DNA of 64,000 bases from Hirudinaria manillensis (GCA_034509925.1 CM067535.1:9743201-9807200), one strand, 5' to 3'; positions 12,460 through 23,908 are shown, counted from the first letter of the stretch. Program-made: numbers and translations. Notes: generated from the letters alone by a model not told the origin.

Positions 12460-14775
12460 GTTACCGTTACTGTTATTGTTATTGTTGTTATTATTATTAT
12501 AATTATTATTATTATTATAATTATTATAATTAATTATTATAATTATTATAATTAATTATTATAATTATTATAATTAATTATTATAATTATTATAATTAAT
12601 TATTATAATTCATTATTATAATTATAATATTATTATTTGTAATTATAATAATTATAATATTATATAATAATTATAATAATAATAACAACAATAACAATAA
12701 CAGTAACGGTAACAATAATAATAATAATAATAATTTTATTAATCGTCGTCGTTGTTAGTCCTGCCCACCAAAATACAAATATATTCGAAAAAATGTCAAA
12801 ACAGGTTCGGGTTAAGGCTAGGGTTAGGGTTAGGGTCGTGTTTGTTAGCGCCAACGGAGTACAAACACATTCGGCGGAGAATTTATAAAGATGTGCGAAG
12901 GACAAGTTCTGACCTCATAGAATCACATCTCACAGGATTCCTGTGGCAGTGATAATACCAAAAGATTTATTTATTTATTTATTTATTTGTTTAAAAATTT
13001 GTTTAAAATTATTTTTGAAAATTTTTGATTAAATTTATATTTTTCGAAAATATTTTCCTATTTTTATTTTGGTGGCCATGACTAAATATTTAATTTTGTT
13101 AGAGGGATGGGAGGTGCATAATAGGGAGGTGAATCCAATGGTTATACCACTTAAGCTTAACTAAACAATAATGTCCACAATTTGAAACCAAAGATGGATA
13201 AGTCATTCATCTATATAAATAAAAATGCAATGTGTGTTTGTAACATGCAAATGTTCTCTGAAAGTACTTGACCAATTGCTTTGAAATTTTGACACAACAT
13301 AGTGCTCGATTAGAGGAGTGTTTGTATATAGGTTTCATATGTATGCCACAATTGTATCATGTAAAAATACGCTTTTTTTCGAAAATCCGGCCATCTTGCC
13401 ATGATAACGTCACGGCCTGATCTATGTAAATAAACTTTAGCGAGACGTTAAAAAGCTTAAACTAACGTAATCCTCAAGCAAATTTGTGAAATTGTAAAAA
13501 TAAACATATTAGAAAATTTCTTTCTTATAAAATTAATCAGATTGAGCCACAGCAACGCGTGGCTGGGCACCACTAGTACAAAAATATAATTCATTTTAGT
13601 TCAACAATTCATTATTATTTTGCAAAGTCTACAAAACTACTGTTATTATTGCTATTATATCATCACCATTAACATTATCACATCTCACCAATTCATAGGG
13701 AGGGTTAAGTGGCACGTATATGAGGTGGTCGGCCACAAAGTCACTCGCTCCTTTCCAGTCATTCAACTCGGGGATTGGAAGTTCCATAGGACGGACAGTT
13801 GAGCAAACAAATTTCTATTACAAAATATTAATTCTGTTATATTCTATTGCAAAATACTAAATACGTGCCAAATCATTCTAAAGTAATTTTTTATATATAT
13901 AAATAAAATGCAATTTAGTCAAAATAGTCATAAAAAAAATCATTGTGAGCTAAAAATATTTATTATCTATTATAAAAGACCCATTTAAAAATCAATTTAC
14001 TCTTCCAAAATGAACAAAAACTTAAGTATATCTCTAAGTTGATATAAAAATATATGATAGTCACAGATATACTGCAAAATTATTAAATGTCACGATGAGA
14101 AGGATTCAATGTTATAACATGTCACCCCATCCCAAAAATTGCCTAATTTCACTTTCCCTAATAACCAGAAGGAATAAAAGAAGGGGTTAGGTCAACATTT
14201 GAAATCTTACAGGAATATTGAATTCATTTAGTGGCTTTATGAAGAGAGGCTTCCTTTTTGGGTAAAGATTGTGGTACTGCTTGCTAAAGTTATCAACAAA
14301 ACTAAGGATTAACTCCTCCTGCAAGTTGTTGGTTTTATAGCTTGCAGGGTAATCTGCTTCATCAAAATTTATCTTACTGAACCTGAAAAATTTGATATTT
14401 ATCATACCACAAAATTTATGTAAACAATATTTTTGTGCTAAAAAAATTGAAGTTTAAATAAAAGTTATAGAGTTACAATTTAAAAATAAGTTGCACTTAC
14501 AGAAAAGAGACTGATTGGTCCACAAGAGAACTTTTCTCCCCTGGAGTTAATATTTCTTCTTCTTCTTCTTCATCTTCATCAATTTCATCAATGGCTAGAT
14601 CAGAGTCCTGAAACAATAAAGGCTTTTCATATTTATTTAGAATTGCGACTCAGAAGGTCTATCCAACTGTCAATGATATATCCAAACCATAATTCAAATT
14701 TCCCAAATGCAAATATTGCAAGCATTCGAATCGCTTCAACTTTACCTTAAGTTCTGAAACGATTAAATTGTCCAT
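7855..14775 (-). CDS. DRC7: Dynein regulatory complex subunit 7 (CCDC135/lobo family)
   Basis: Exons on the minus strand, in coding order: 14746..14775, 14501..14607, 14211..14382, 13689..13814, 11789..11983, about 11554..11744, 11235..11453, 10863..10995, 10372..10434, 10135..10264, 9939..10067, 9657..9856, 9274..9509, 8986..9184, 8716..8910, 8305..8444, 7855..7939. The product is about 850 aa, as in other animals. The start gives MDNLIVSELK and an acidic stretch. A transglutaminase/peptidase-like segment follows (RGHCFEYSTLLASL, Cys about residue 163), then LHGLR-type LLYGLRCHSWVLVLSG, WICMQDC, MTEYF, a coiled-coil region and the tail ALKERLATDSRL. Family knowledge: DRC7 belongs to the nexin-dynein regulatory complex of motile cilia and sperm flagella. 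Sixteen junctions are considered; only the one at about 11745-11788 is out of phase by one base (see findings). The 1.7 kb intron 11984..13688 holds mobile and palindromic DNA. Confidence 0.93.
12440..12733. repeat. Large imperfect palindrome (foldback) with AT-rich tandem-repeat loop
   Basis: The arm at about 12440-12512 (core TTACCGTTACTGTTATTG and flanks) is the reverse complement of the arm at about 12661-12733 (core CAATAACAGTAACGGTAA). Arms are about 70 bp and nearly perfect. The loop carries roughly four to five copies of a 22-base ATTATAATTA-type unit between about 12515 and 12620. It lies in a DRC7 intron. No transposase or flanking target duplication was identified. Confidence 0.85.
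12818..12836 (+). repeat. Interstitial telomere-like (TTAGGG) motif
   Basis: CTAGGGTTAGGGTTAGGGT: about three adjacent TTAGGG units inside a DRC7 intron, just beyond the palindrome. Confidence 0.85.
13210..13576 (+). mobile_element. Non-autonomous Helitron, copy A
   Basis: The element starts TCTATATAAATAAAAATG after an A and ends CTAG before a T, matching the Helitron 5' TC, 3' CTRR and A|T insertion rules. A short hairpin (AGCCAC at 13545-13550 pairing with GTGGCT at 13559-13564) lies 8 bases before the CTAG, as expected for the 3' terminus. It is 367 bp with no Rep/helicase coding, so it is non-autonomous. A diverged relative lies at 27212..27620 on the minus strand. It sits in a DRC7 intron. 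Confidence 0.8.
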
Positions 14776-15286
14776 AGATTCCTTTCGGCGCAGGTTTGGC
14801 TAGCAATCTTGGCAACTGAAATATCATTCTTCGTTGGCATGGCGACTGTAATTCTGAAATAACAAGTATTAAAAATTTAATACGTTTTGTCGAATTGTAT
14901 ATGCAAAGCCAAAAAAAGAAATTAGCTTGCTATTCTACCAAGTAATTTTTACTGTACTTTTGATCGATTAAGGTGTAATAGTGGTATTTTATTTATGTAC
15001 TCGAATATTTATATATATATTAAGCAGTAAGTTAGACTATTAAGCATCATATATGAAAAGACCAAGTGCTATCAAAAATCTCATTCTTATGTAACATAAT
15101 CAATAATTACCTCATAATAATTTTTGTTTCAAAAAAAAACTTTCTCTCAATTAAAATTTTACGTTTTAACGTTAATATCTGATTAAAAATATGTTTTTAA
15201 AAAAAAAAAGTTCGATGTCAAAATCGACAAAAGTAAACATCTTTATATCGTGCCGCTCTAATAGCCGTTTGGTGGCATCATACGAG
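14776..15286. promoter_or_regulatory. Divergent promoter region DRC7 / NAA40
   Basis: 511 bp separates the DRC7 start codon (minus) from the NAA40 start codon (plus), so both promoters and 5' UTRs must be here unless there are remote untranslated exons. The DNA is AT-rich. No confident TATA box or other motif was identified; the role is inferred from position. Confidence 0.5.
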
Positions 15287-16727
15287 ATGGGAGTATGTCT
15301 TCAACTTGGGAATTTTTAATTGATTGGTTTTGTATTTTACATTTTACTGAATTCTGGGAATTTTTACTATTCAGAGAAAATCAAATGCCAAAGCGAAAGA
15401 TAGGAAACTTAAGCATAAAGAGGTTTTGTTTGTTTGAATGGGAAATTCTACTTTTTCAATTCTTACAGAATTAGTCATGGAATGTGTTTTATATGTAAGA
15501 TATTTCCTCACCGTTTTAATGGAATAATATTCGTGTTCTTACAGGAACTTTCCCATCTCACCTCCAAGTTGGCTCTTATTGATGCAGCCAATTCTGTCAG
15601 TAATTTTATTAAACAAATTTTCTCAGTGATTACCTCTTTAACTAATTACATTTTCTTCAAAAAAGTTAGATGACCCCCTCGACATGCTGCAACCCTTCAA
15701 GAAATTTGAAAGAAATGGGTAGGATTTCTAAAGGCATTGTTTTAAAAATTGACTAATCATCATTGATAAATTTGTAAACTGATTATTCATAATTGGCAGT
15801 TTGAATGTAGCAATTGCATGTCAAAGAGTTGTTGCAATGGAAGAAGATATCTATGAATGGGCATTTAACTTGACAAAAGAAAACATGGAAGAGCTGTTAG
15901 ATCCTCATCTTGAATATTCATTTGTGATATTGCCTTCCCTACCACTTCAAATTACGAGTTAATTCCAGATACAATGCCTGTGGGTGGGGATGGAATGACA
16001 GACAAAAGAAAGAGGAGATGAGAGATGAAAGAGCATGGTACCTCATTGCGAAGGAAGTATTGACCGGCAAGCCCATTGCCCTAGTGCATTTCAGATTTGA
16101 CCTCGACTATGGTGACGAGGTTGTATATTGGTAAGCCTGAAAATGATTAAATTCCTGAATCTCCACAATGATATTCCAGTCAAAATAGCATATATAAAAT
16201 ATGAATTTTAAGCAATTTAAATTTCTTGGGTAGTTAAATGCCTCCTTTTGAAACTAGTTATGAGATCCAGCTAATCCAAGAAGTCAGGGGTAAAGGTCTT
16301 GGCAAGTTCCTGATGCAGATTCTAGAACTCCTTGCCCACAAGTGAGATCATTCATCATTTGAATTGCACTAGATTCTTTAATAGATATGAACCTTTGGAA
16401 ATATCCAACTATGACTGATATGCATGCACGGAAATTCATCCTAACGAGACGTCGATGTCGGCAGGACCGGCATGAAGAAAGTCGTCCTCACCGTCTTCAA
16501 ACAGAATCTCGCAGCACAGAATTTTTTCAAGACTAAACTCAGGTAATCCTCAAACATTTTATGTGTAATTTATCTCTACTTATATAATATCTCATCGTTC
16601 AAGGTACGAAGTAGACGAGTCGAGCTGCGAAAACATTGCCTACGACATCCTCAGCAAAAGGATCCCGCATAAAGAAACGACATCCCCGGTTTCGTGCCAT
16701 TCGTGTTGTGGGCATCGTCATCACTAG
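15287..16727 (+). CDS. NAA40: N-alpha-acetyltransferase 40 (NatD, histone H4/H2A N-terminal acetyltransferase)
   Basis: Exons: 15287..15292 (ATGGGA only), 15375..15422, 15545..15595, 15666..15718, 15800..about 15892, 15969..16130, 16258..16341, 16465..16542, 16604..16727; about 232 aa, close to the vertebrate length. The start MGRKSNAKAKDRK, the motif FKKFERNGLNV, the GNAT block AWYLIAKE...VHFRFD, and the acetyl-CoA loop RGKGLGKFL all match NatD. The tail carries the Cys/His-rich HSCCGHRHH, as in vertebrate NAA40. Family knowledge: NatD acetylates the N-terminal Ser of histones H4 and H2A. The junction after exon 5 is unsure: the only GT donor nearby (after 15923) is out of phase, whereas a GC donor after 15892 restores phase and family length. 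Confidence 0.93.
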
Positions 16728-16769
16728 TGCCATCGGGATACTGTAGCAGGATTCACATTAATTGCATGA

Positions 16770-16775
16770 AATAAA
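16770..16775 (+). other. NAA40 polyadenylation signal
   Basis: AATAAA 43 bases after the NAA40 stop codon. The SAE1 signal AATAAA on the opposite strand is at 16799-16804, so the two convergent transcripts probably overlap by a few tens of bases. Confidence 0.65.
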
Positions 16776-16798
16776 GTTTTGGAAGTCCTGTTTCACAA

Positions 16799-16804
16799 TT
16801 TATT
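16799..16804 (-). other. SAE1 polyadenylation signal
   Basis: TTTATT on the plus strand reads AATAAA on the SAE1 strand, 36 bases after its stop codon. Confidence 0.6.
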
Positions 16805-16839
16805 GATAGTAATTTCTGCTGAAACTGTCAAGTCGAAGC

Positions 16840-18954
16840 TCAAACGGCAAGTCCGATCCGCTCGATAGATCCGCAGCCGAGAACGCCATCGAAAAAGAAA
16901 AAGTTGTTGTGAGGTTGATCCTTCTGCGAGACTGCCTTTAAGACATCTTGCCCAATAACTCCCCCCAAAATGGTACAAAGGGGATTGATTTCTCCATAAC
17001 ATTCCCTTAAACAAATCAAGATTAGTACTCAATTTAGGAATTACAAATACACAATTAATTTAAAGTAAAAAAAACTTTAAACGTTTAACAAAGTCAAAAT
17101 TAAGTAAATTCTTCCCACTCAAAATAGGTTAGAGGGATAGCATGTTCCTCTATGTTGAGGTCTCTGAGCATCTCTCTCCTTATGTTCTCTAATGTTTTCA
17201 AGTCCTCAACTTGGTTTTCAGGTTCAGGAATTCTTCCACACATCTTTATGAATTCAGAGATCACTGAGGAAATGAGCAGAAGGTTTCAATAAACACAAAA
17301 TGAGAAAAAGATTTTATGAGCCTGCATATTAACTTTTTTAACATCAAGAAAAAAGTTGACAACCTCTACAGAAGAAAAAGCCATTTGGAGGATTTTTTGC
17401 TTTTTTAGCATTGTCTTCATTGGGCCATCTGAAGCCCAAAACATCTCCAAGGGTGGGAAAATTGGCAACCTGCATAATTATCCACGTTGCAACTGTAGTT
17501 CAAATTAGTTTACTTGACAATTAATTAGAAGCTATTAAAGCAAACGCGACCACGTTTCAGCAAAATTGGAAGAACGTTACCGGTACCTTTCGGACTATTT
17601 TGGTGTCACAATTTTCTAGCTTTGAATGATCTTGGGGCATGATTTTGACTTCTCTATTTCAAATATAAATTTAAGTATCACATTTTGCATGCAAGTACAG
17701 AGTTTCTAAGCCATGTTTATGTTTTACCAGATGATCAACTTTGTAACAACTTAATATCCAAGAACAATAAATTTAAAGCTTATAACTATATTATGCGAGG
17801 AAAGAAAAACACAACTGACATTGCATATTCATGGTTCCCTAGATCAGACAGCATGTATCCATAAAGGCCAAAACATGCTCCCAAAAAAAGTTTGATCCCC
17901 TCGTTGCGACAGTGACGATCGAGTGCGTCGGCAGATTTCCAGTCTAAGCCGTTGGCACAAACGATATCGTACGTAGAAAAAAAGGCCATAGACTTTTCCC
18001 TGATGCTAGAACATTCTGCAGTCACATCAACCATAGGATTAAGATGCTGTGCCCTTTTCAGTGAAGCAAGAGCTCTCTAAAAACAAATAATTATTAGGTA
18101 CCATGCATATCTGAGATAACTGATTCTTTTAACGGTCACATTATGATAATCGACCCTAATCTCCATTTTCTTTGTCAGATGGCATTTGCATAAGTAACAC
18201 AGAAAATATGAAAAAGCATGAACACGTTTAACACAATTATGATATAAGTGCTTACATTTGTCCCAAGATCAGTCCTCCTTACAAATATTTGGCTTCTTAA
18301 ATCCTTCTCTGTAACCTAAGTCAAACCATTATGTCAAAGCAAATTTCTGCTTTTAAAATTTAAGTTTTAAATGAAAATGACAAATTTTCTGAATAAGATT
18401 TGTTAGCTAACCAAACTCCATAATTTACAGATTCCCAAACACATTAGACCAGATATTTTTATAAAAAATATGCCAATGCGATAAAAACGTTGTGGCTAAA
18501 TAAGGTATTTGAATACAAAATGACCAAATAGGCTCAACAATGTTAGTTTTCAACTGAAACAGACTTTCAAATTGAATTTCGAAAGTTGCTTGACAAAAGC
18601 GTGAAATAAATTTCTTGCCAATCCTTTCTAATCAATTTGAATACATTTTAAACCACTATAAACCTTCTGGTCATCCATGAAATGGATTGATTTGATACCC
18701 GCCAAAATAACATTTTTGGCAACTTCTGATCCGAGACCTCCCAAACCGATAATCAAAACTCTAGCCGCTCTTAATCTGCAATTAATGATAACGAAAAAGT
18801 AGCGACGATTGTTAGAATTCATATAAAATTTAAGATAATCAACACCCCAGTAATTTCACCTCTTCTGAGCATCGAGTCCCCATAATCTAATTTGACGATC
18901 GTAAATTTTTGCCTCATCTTCCGTTATTTCAAAGATAATTTCGCCTCCAGACAT
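16840..18954 (-). CDS. SAE1: SUMO-activating enzyme subunit 1 (Aos1)
   Basis: Coding order: 18860..18954, 18664..18775, 18256..18315, 17820..18076, 17587..17653, 17364..17469, 17119..17263, 16840..17005. All eight exons join in phase and give 335 aa (human 346). The N-terminus has DEAKIYDRQIRLWGLDAQ, then the nucleotide-fold motif IIGLGGLGSEVAKN (about residues 40-53). Later come YGYMLSDLGNHEYA, the acceptor-helix region PLCTILGGVIGQDVLKAVSQ, and the C-terminal NNFFFFDG. Family knowledge: SAE1 pairs with UBA2 to adenylate SUMO. SAE1 lacks the catalytic cysteine domain, and none is seen here. Its SUMO role links loosely with the ZMIZ E3-like gene 11 kb away, but no co-regulation is shown. Confidence 0.96.
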
Positions 18955-19937
18955 CTCCACAAAACAAAATGCGCGGCGAAGCCGAAGCCGTTGTGCAGAG
19001 AACGAGTAAATACAGCAATTAATTACGGACGTCCAGCGATGACCACAATTTAAAAAATTAAATATCACTACAGTATTAAAGGTTTTATTTTTTGTTTAAG
19101 CCAATTAACTTATAATAATAACGAATTAGTTTAGATAGTTGTTACTTAATAAGTTTAAGATTATTAGAAATAACTAGCGGATCTGGGAGGAGGGGGAGGA
19201 ATAGAGCCAGTATCCTTGGGTCGGGCAGCCGGTTGTTAAGGTTGGTTAATTTGGCGATTTGCCCTGGGATGATTAAATAAAAAAAAGATTTGTTGCCGTA
19301 CAGAAAGCATCCATAAGATCCCGCCTACTAAATCTTTCTTTTACTTCTAAAGACAGGACCATCCTTGCAAAGGCATTTTGTATATATGTCTGACCTACTC
19401 GAATACTGCTCACAAGTCTGGAATCCCCGCCATAAATACTTGATCAAAAATATCGAATCAGTACAAAGAAGATTTACAAAATTTTCCCGACACCACCAGT
19501 ACCTAACTAGACTCAAACTTCTCGTACTCCCCTACATAAAACACTTGTAAGAGATGTTGATGAGCTGGCCATTTTGATATATTTGGCTTTTAATATTTGT
19601 ACTACTGCATTATTTCTTTTGAGCGTCTATTTTCTTTTTCAGTTTTTCGAGTTATCGCTTAGGGTTAGAAATAGAGTTATAATAGAAACTAGTTATTATT
19701 TTAGTACAGAAATTATCAACAAAGTTAGAGCGATAAACAACATTTTATTACGTTAATTAATAGAAATTATTTATTGTTATTTTTCAAATGCTATGGTTTA
19801 AAGTTTCTATGTCTTTTATTTTGTTTTGTGTTAACGTGTTATCAAATACAAGATAAATATTTTGACAGGATTTTTGGCTATATAACCAAATTTATATATT
19901 TAGTTTACAATACTATATTTGAGAACGTAATTTCAAA
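18955..19937. promoter_or_regulatory. Divergent spacer SAE1 / CASC3
   Basis: 983 bp between the divergent start codons, presumed to hold both promoters and 5' UTRs. Its middle is occupied by a decayed LINE reverse-transcriptase fragment (about 19290-19560). No core promoter motif was confidently seen. Confidence 0.45.
19290..19560 (+). mobile_element. Degenerate non-LTR retrotransposon (reverse transcriptase C-terminal) fragment
   Basis: An open segment from 19365 encodes LEYCSQVWNP, IESVQRRFTK and LTRLKLLVLP, the conserved tail of Jockey/CR1-type LINE reverse transcriptases. The preceding part (KDRTILAKAFCIYVRP) is in another frame, so the copy is frameshifted and dead. It is too short and decayed to assign a clade. 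Confidence 0.75.
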
Positions 19938-22900
19938 ATGGAGGATTCGAAAATAGGGGAAACTGTCGAGTTAAACACTGATGCCGTTGAATTGTCAGTT
20001 AAGAAATTGTCAATTGATGAAAGCCTGGTCGACAGAGAGAACTCTGACGCGTCTCCAGAGGGAAATGGTCACGTAGAAGTACAGATGAATCTGCCAAATG
20101 ATGAAGTTTCTACTCTTGTCAATGACAAAGAGCCAATTCATGATTCTGACGCGATAACAGAGAGAAATGAAGGTGAAGAACAACAAATAAATTTGCCAAA
20201 TGCCGAAGTTCCTTTTAATGACCAGGAGCCACTGCGGGACTCAGACTCATCTCCAGAGGGAAATTATCACAAAGAGGAGCAAATAAATTTGCCAAATGTT
20301 GAGGTTTCTTCTCTTAACAAAGAGAATACTGAGGAACTGAATTCAAATATTGTAGAGTTAAATGATGTTTGTGATGACATGCAGAATGAGTCAAATGTCC
20401 AACAAAATGTTGATTTGTCAAGCAAGAAGACAAAGGATGACAAAAATAATAATGACAAATTGTCAGACAATGAAGAAACCTCAGACAAAAAGCAAGTGAG
20501 TGGAAGTACGGGCAATGAAAAAGTAAAAAATAGTGGTGTTCCGGAAGAAAGTGCGGAAGTAGCAGAGGAGAATAATGGAAACAAAAACAAATCGTCAGAA
20601 CAGTGGTATGCTGAAGAGGAAGAGACAGATGATAGCAGGTACAGTGAGGAGGGTGAATATACAGATGATGATGATGATGACGATGATGAGCAAATTTCAC
20701 ATGAAAGAATTCAAGCTAGGAGGAGAAGAAGGAGAGAAGAAAGTGATCAGCTTAGTGGTGAAGAAGACCAAGAAAATGAATACGAAGAACAGAGTGGAGA
20801 CGAGACTCGAGGAGCAACCGACGAGGAACACGTTGAAGGGAAGAGATTCAGTGGAGATGGACAAGAAGAACCTAAGGCAGACAAAAATGTGGATGATGAC
20901 AGAAAGAACCCAGCTTATGTCCCAAGGAAGGGAACCTATTTTGAACATGATCTCAGGGCTTCAGCTGAAGATGAAAATAGAGACCAAGAAGCTAATGAAA
21001 AAGTAAAAAACAAAAAGAAATCCCGGGCCGACGATGGCAAATGGAAGCACGATAAATACGATGCCTCAGAACAAGCGCCAAAGAAGACCCACGAGATCGT
21101 CCGCAGATACGGGTACGACATAAGAAGAGCTGGCTGTTCACAGTCAAACAAAGGAGAGGAAGCTAGACAAAATAGAGAAAGCAAAAGGAATAAAAAAACT
21201 TCTGAGATTCCTAGAAGATATAACAGAAGGCAAATCCACAAGCTCGGGACAGAAGAGGTCGATGGCAGGTCCGAGTCGCCGAACAACTTCCCTCAAAAAC
21301 AAACGAACATGCATAGAAACGAGGATCGTAGGGATTTTCAACTAAATAAGGGAAGGCCAAGGGATATGAAAAGAAATCAACCATTTGTCAAAGGATACAG
21401 AACAGAAATAATTACTACTCAAGGTGTAAAAATTGAGGATAAAGATGCCATCTTGAAAAAGGAGCCAGAAACACAGAACGTGTCAGATAGAATAATTGAG
21501 GAGAGAAAGGCCAGAACAAAGGGATTTGAGAACAAGGGATATCAAGTGTTGGATTTAGAGTCTCAAAGAAATGAATTTTATGATGATGGAAGCAGAAGGT
21601 TCACCTCTTCACAAAAACCTGTGAGAGAAGAGATGGAATTTAAATCAGAAAGGGAATATTCCACAAGACAGCATGAGAGAAAAGGTTATTATTACCAAAG
21701 AAATCAACAGCAAATTAGGCAGCCATTAAGAGAATCTGTCGGTCAGAGACCTCCGCGTATGGCCAGGCAATATTCTGAGAAACCTCCGAGAGAGATTGAA
21801 ATTGTTAATAGCAGTGCAAGAGGAAGGATTCAATGCAAAATTGCTGAAGATGAAGACAGCAAATCCTTGAAGCAAGCTGGTGTCGATGATAAAAGGACGA
21901 TTGACAAAAGTGACAGTTAGAAACCGTTAATGCTCGTTTGATTAAAATTTAAAATTGCTTTTACATTTTAAAGAGAAGTTTTTGAATTAACTAATGTTGA
22001 AAACCCATTAAATAAAGACTCGTTTTTTGCTAAAGATTTAATTTCTGGAGATAAAGAAGGTGACTCCAACCTGGTCATTAATTCAGCATCTTCGAACAAA
22101 TCCCCAGAAGTTCTGGAAGCGAGGAAAGGTTGGGCAGGCGGAGAGTTTACTCCCAGTTGGAGGACAGATCCCCAGCAGAGACAGTCAAACAGACAGGAAG
22201 AAGAAACAAATGTGACCAGAGGGTCGAAAAGGTTAACATAACTTTGTGGTTCAAATCGAATGCATGGCATAGCTCACGTCGTCGCAGATTTCTGAGACGT
22301 TCGTAAAAGCATGCCGAACGATTTTGACGACGTCGTCTCGGACCGATTTGGTTGCTTGTTGACAGTCATTCCACGAGTCTTACCTCATAGATTTTATTTT
22401 CTTTGGCAGATATTCATCGTCGAGGCAGCAACTGCAGCAGCAACAGAAGCATCAACAATTCAGGGATGTCGACTATTATCAGCAGTATCCCGGATACGGT
22501 GCAAACGCTGCCGGAACCGCCGGGCAGGTCTACGATGCCATGATTTCCCACCCTGCCTACGTGCCCCATTCCACTCTCGTAACCAATTCCTACGCTCCGT
22601 TCTACACCACCCTGCCCGGGAACGTATATCCGAGCCCTCCGGTGTACCAACATCCCCAGCTGACCCCTTACACCAACACTTCTTACGTGCATCATGTGAC
22701 TCAGGCACCTGAAGGCCCAGTCTTTTTTAATCCTCAAGGTAGTTTTTCCAGTTAAATGTTAGATAGAATCATTTATTATTTAAATGTATGTCTAAATTAA
22801 TAAAAATTAATATATTAAATTGATCAAAGAATTGATTAATAATTATGACATTAATTGATAAATGTGGACAATGGAATAGAATAAGGATGATTATTGTGGT

Positions 22901-23597
22901 TGAGTACTTGTTTATTAACAATTGAAAACTAAAATGCATTCCAATTAAATTTAGTGTCTGTTGCTAATAGGCTTTGAGCGAACAATTGTTACGTATCGAT
23001 TTCAAATGCAGAGCAACTGATTTTAGTGACGTTTTTAGCTTTATCTGGTCACTCTATAGGCTATTTATAAATTTTATTGGTCCATAGTCTTAAAAAGTTG
23101 GAATTTTTGCTCTACACAAGTCTTAACCTTTATTTAGGATATAGTAGTTTAGTATTACTAAATTAATCCTTGTAGGATTAGCACAAGGACAATTTTTTGA
23201 GGCATCTCAAGGCACTATGCCTCACATGAGGGCAACATCTGCCATACCTATTGTGAACCCTCAGGTATTTATGCTTTAAAATTTTTGTTAACCCTTCCTA
23301 TTTAATGTTTCTCAGTACACGGAATGATTCGATTTTGAATCAATCTATCTGTTCGAATTGCAAAGTTATTGAAAGTCTTATTTTGTCAAAAAGGAAGAAC
23401 TGCTTTTGCTTTAGCAAAATTAAATTAAAAAATTTATTTTGTGATGGAACTAATGGTTTGATGATCAACTGTTCTATAGAGTGTCAAGCCTTTGTGCTCT
23501 CGAGACTAATTTAAGCCCATACTTTTTTCTTGAGGACCTTGCTGCAGTACAGAATCGTGGAGCTCAACAGGAGACCGTGGCAATCCATAGTCAATAA
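19938..23597 (+). CDS. CASC3: CASC3/Barentsz (MLN51), exon junction complex core component
   Basis: Exons: 19938..21909, about 21976..22231, 22410..22738, 23176..23264, 23535..23597; about 902 aa. The N-terminal third is acidic with a three-copy peptide repeat and an Asp run (about residues 242-251). The SELOR domain is clear: NPAYVPRKGTYFEHDLR (Asn about 324) and KWKHDKYDASEQAPKK...RYGYDIR (Trp about 369), matching the eIF4A3/RNA-binding parts of CASC3. The rest is Arg/Gln- then Pro/Tyr-rich. Family knowledge: it clamps eIF4A3 on spliced mRNA and acts in NMD and mRNA localisation. The last exon is ambiguous: acceptor after 23534 gives DLAAVQNRGAQQ and a TAA at 23595, while a CAG acceptor a few bases on gives a different short tail. 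Exon 2 could also start one or two bases away. Confidence 0.92.
20038..20330 (+). repeat. Three-copy peptide repeat in CASC3 N-terminus
   Basis: About 33-35 residue units repeat the pattern NLPNxEV-(7-9)-NDxEP-DSD-xExN-EEQ. Copies carry MNLPNDEV, INLPNAEV and INLPNVEV. The copies are similar at DNA level too (AATTTGCCAAATG), so the duplication is fairly recent. Confidence 0.8.
22739..23175 (+). other. CASC3 intron, no other feature
   Basis: 437-base AT-rich intron between the last long CASC3 coding exon and the 89-base exon; nothing else recognised. Confidence 0.6.
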
Positions 23598-23902
23598 AGG
23601 GCCCTGGGACAATTAATTTGCGATTTTTAAGTTTTATTTACAAGGGTTTGGAAAATTTCTTAAGTTTTCTGGGAGCTCTTATGTTTTCATCATGTGTTCT
23701 TACAAATCGATGGATTGAAATAAGAATGGATGGGGGTAAGCTTTGCGTCGTTCTCGTCGTCTGTCGTTTGATCATTCGTATTTGATATTATGTCTTGTAA
23801 AGAACGACTGAAACTCAATTCCTTTTGGCTGAAGTTTATGTTAAAATGATAATAGAGATATTAAAGTCGCCTCTTGGCTTGACCGAACTAGTTGTTTGTT
23901 TC

Positions 23903-23908
23903 AATAAA
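23903..23908 (+). other. CASC3 candidate polyadenylation signal
   Basis: AATAAA about 306 bases after the proposed CASC3 stop codon. Confidence 0.45.

Noticed and set aside
12429..12733. CRISPR-like or phage-type repeat array
   Set aside because: The units are AT-rich microsatellite and palindrome in an animal intron; there are no spacers of constant length and no cas genes.
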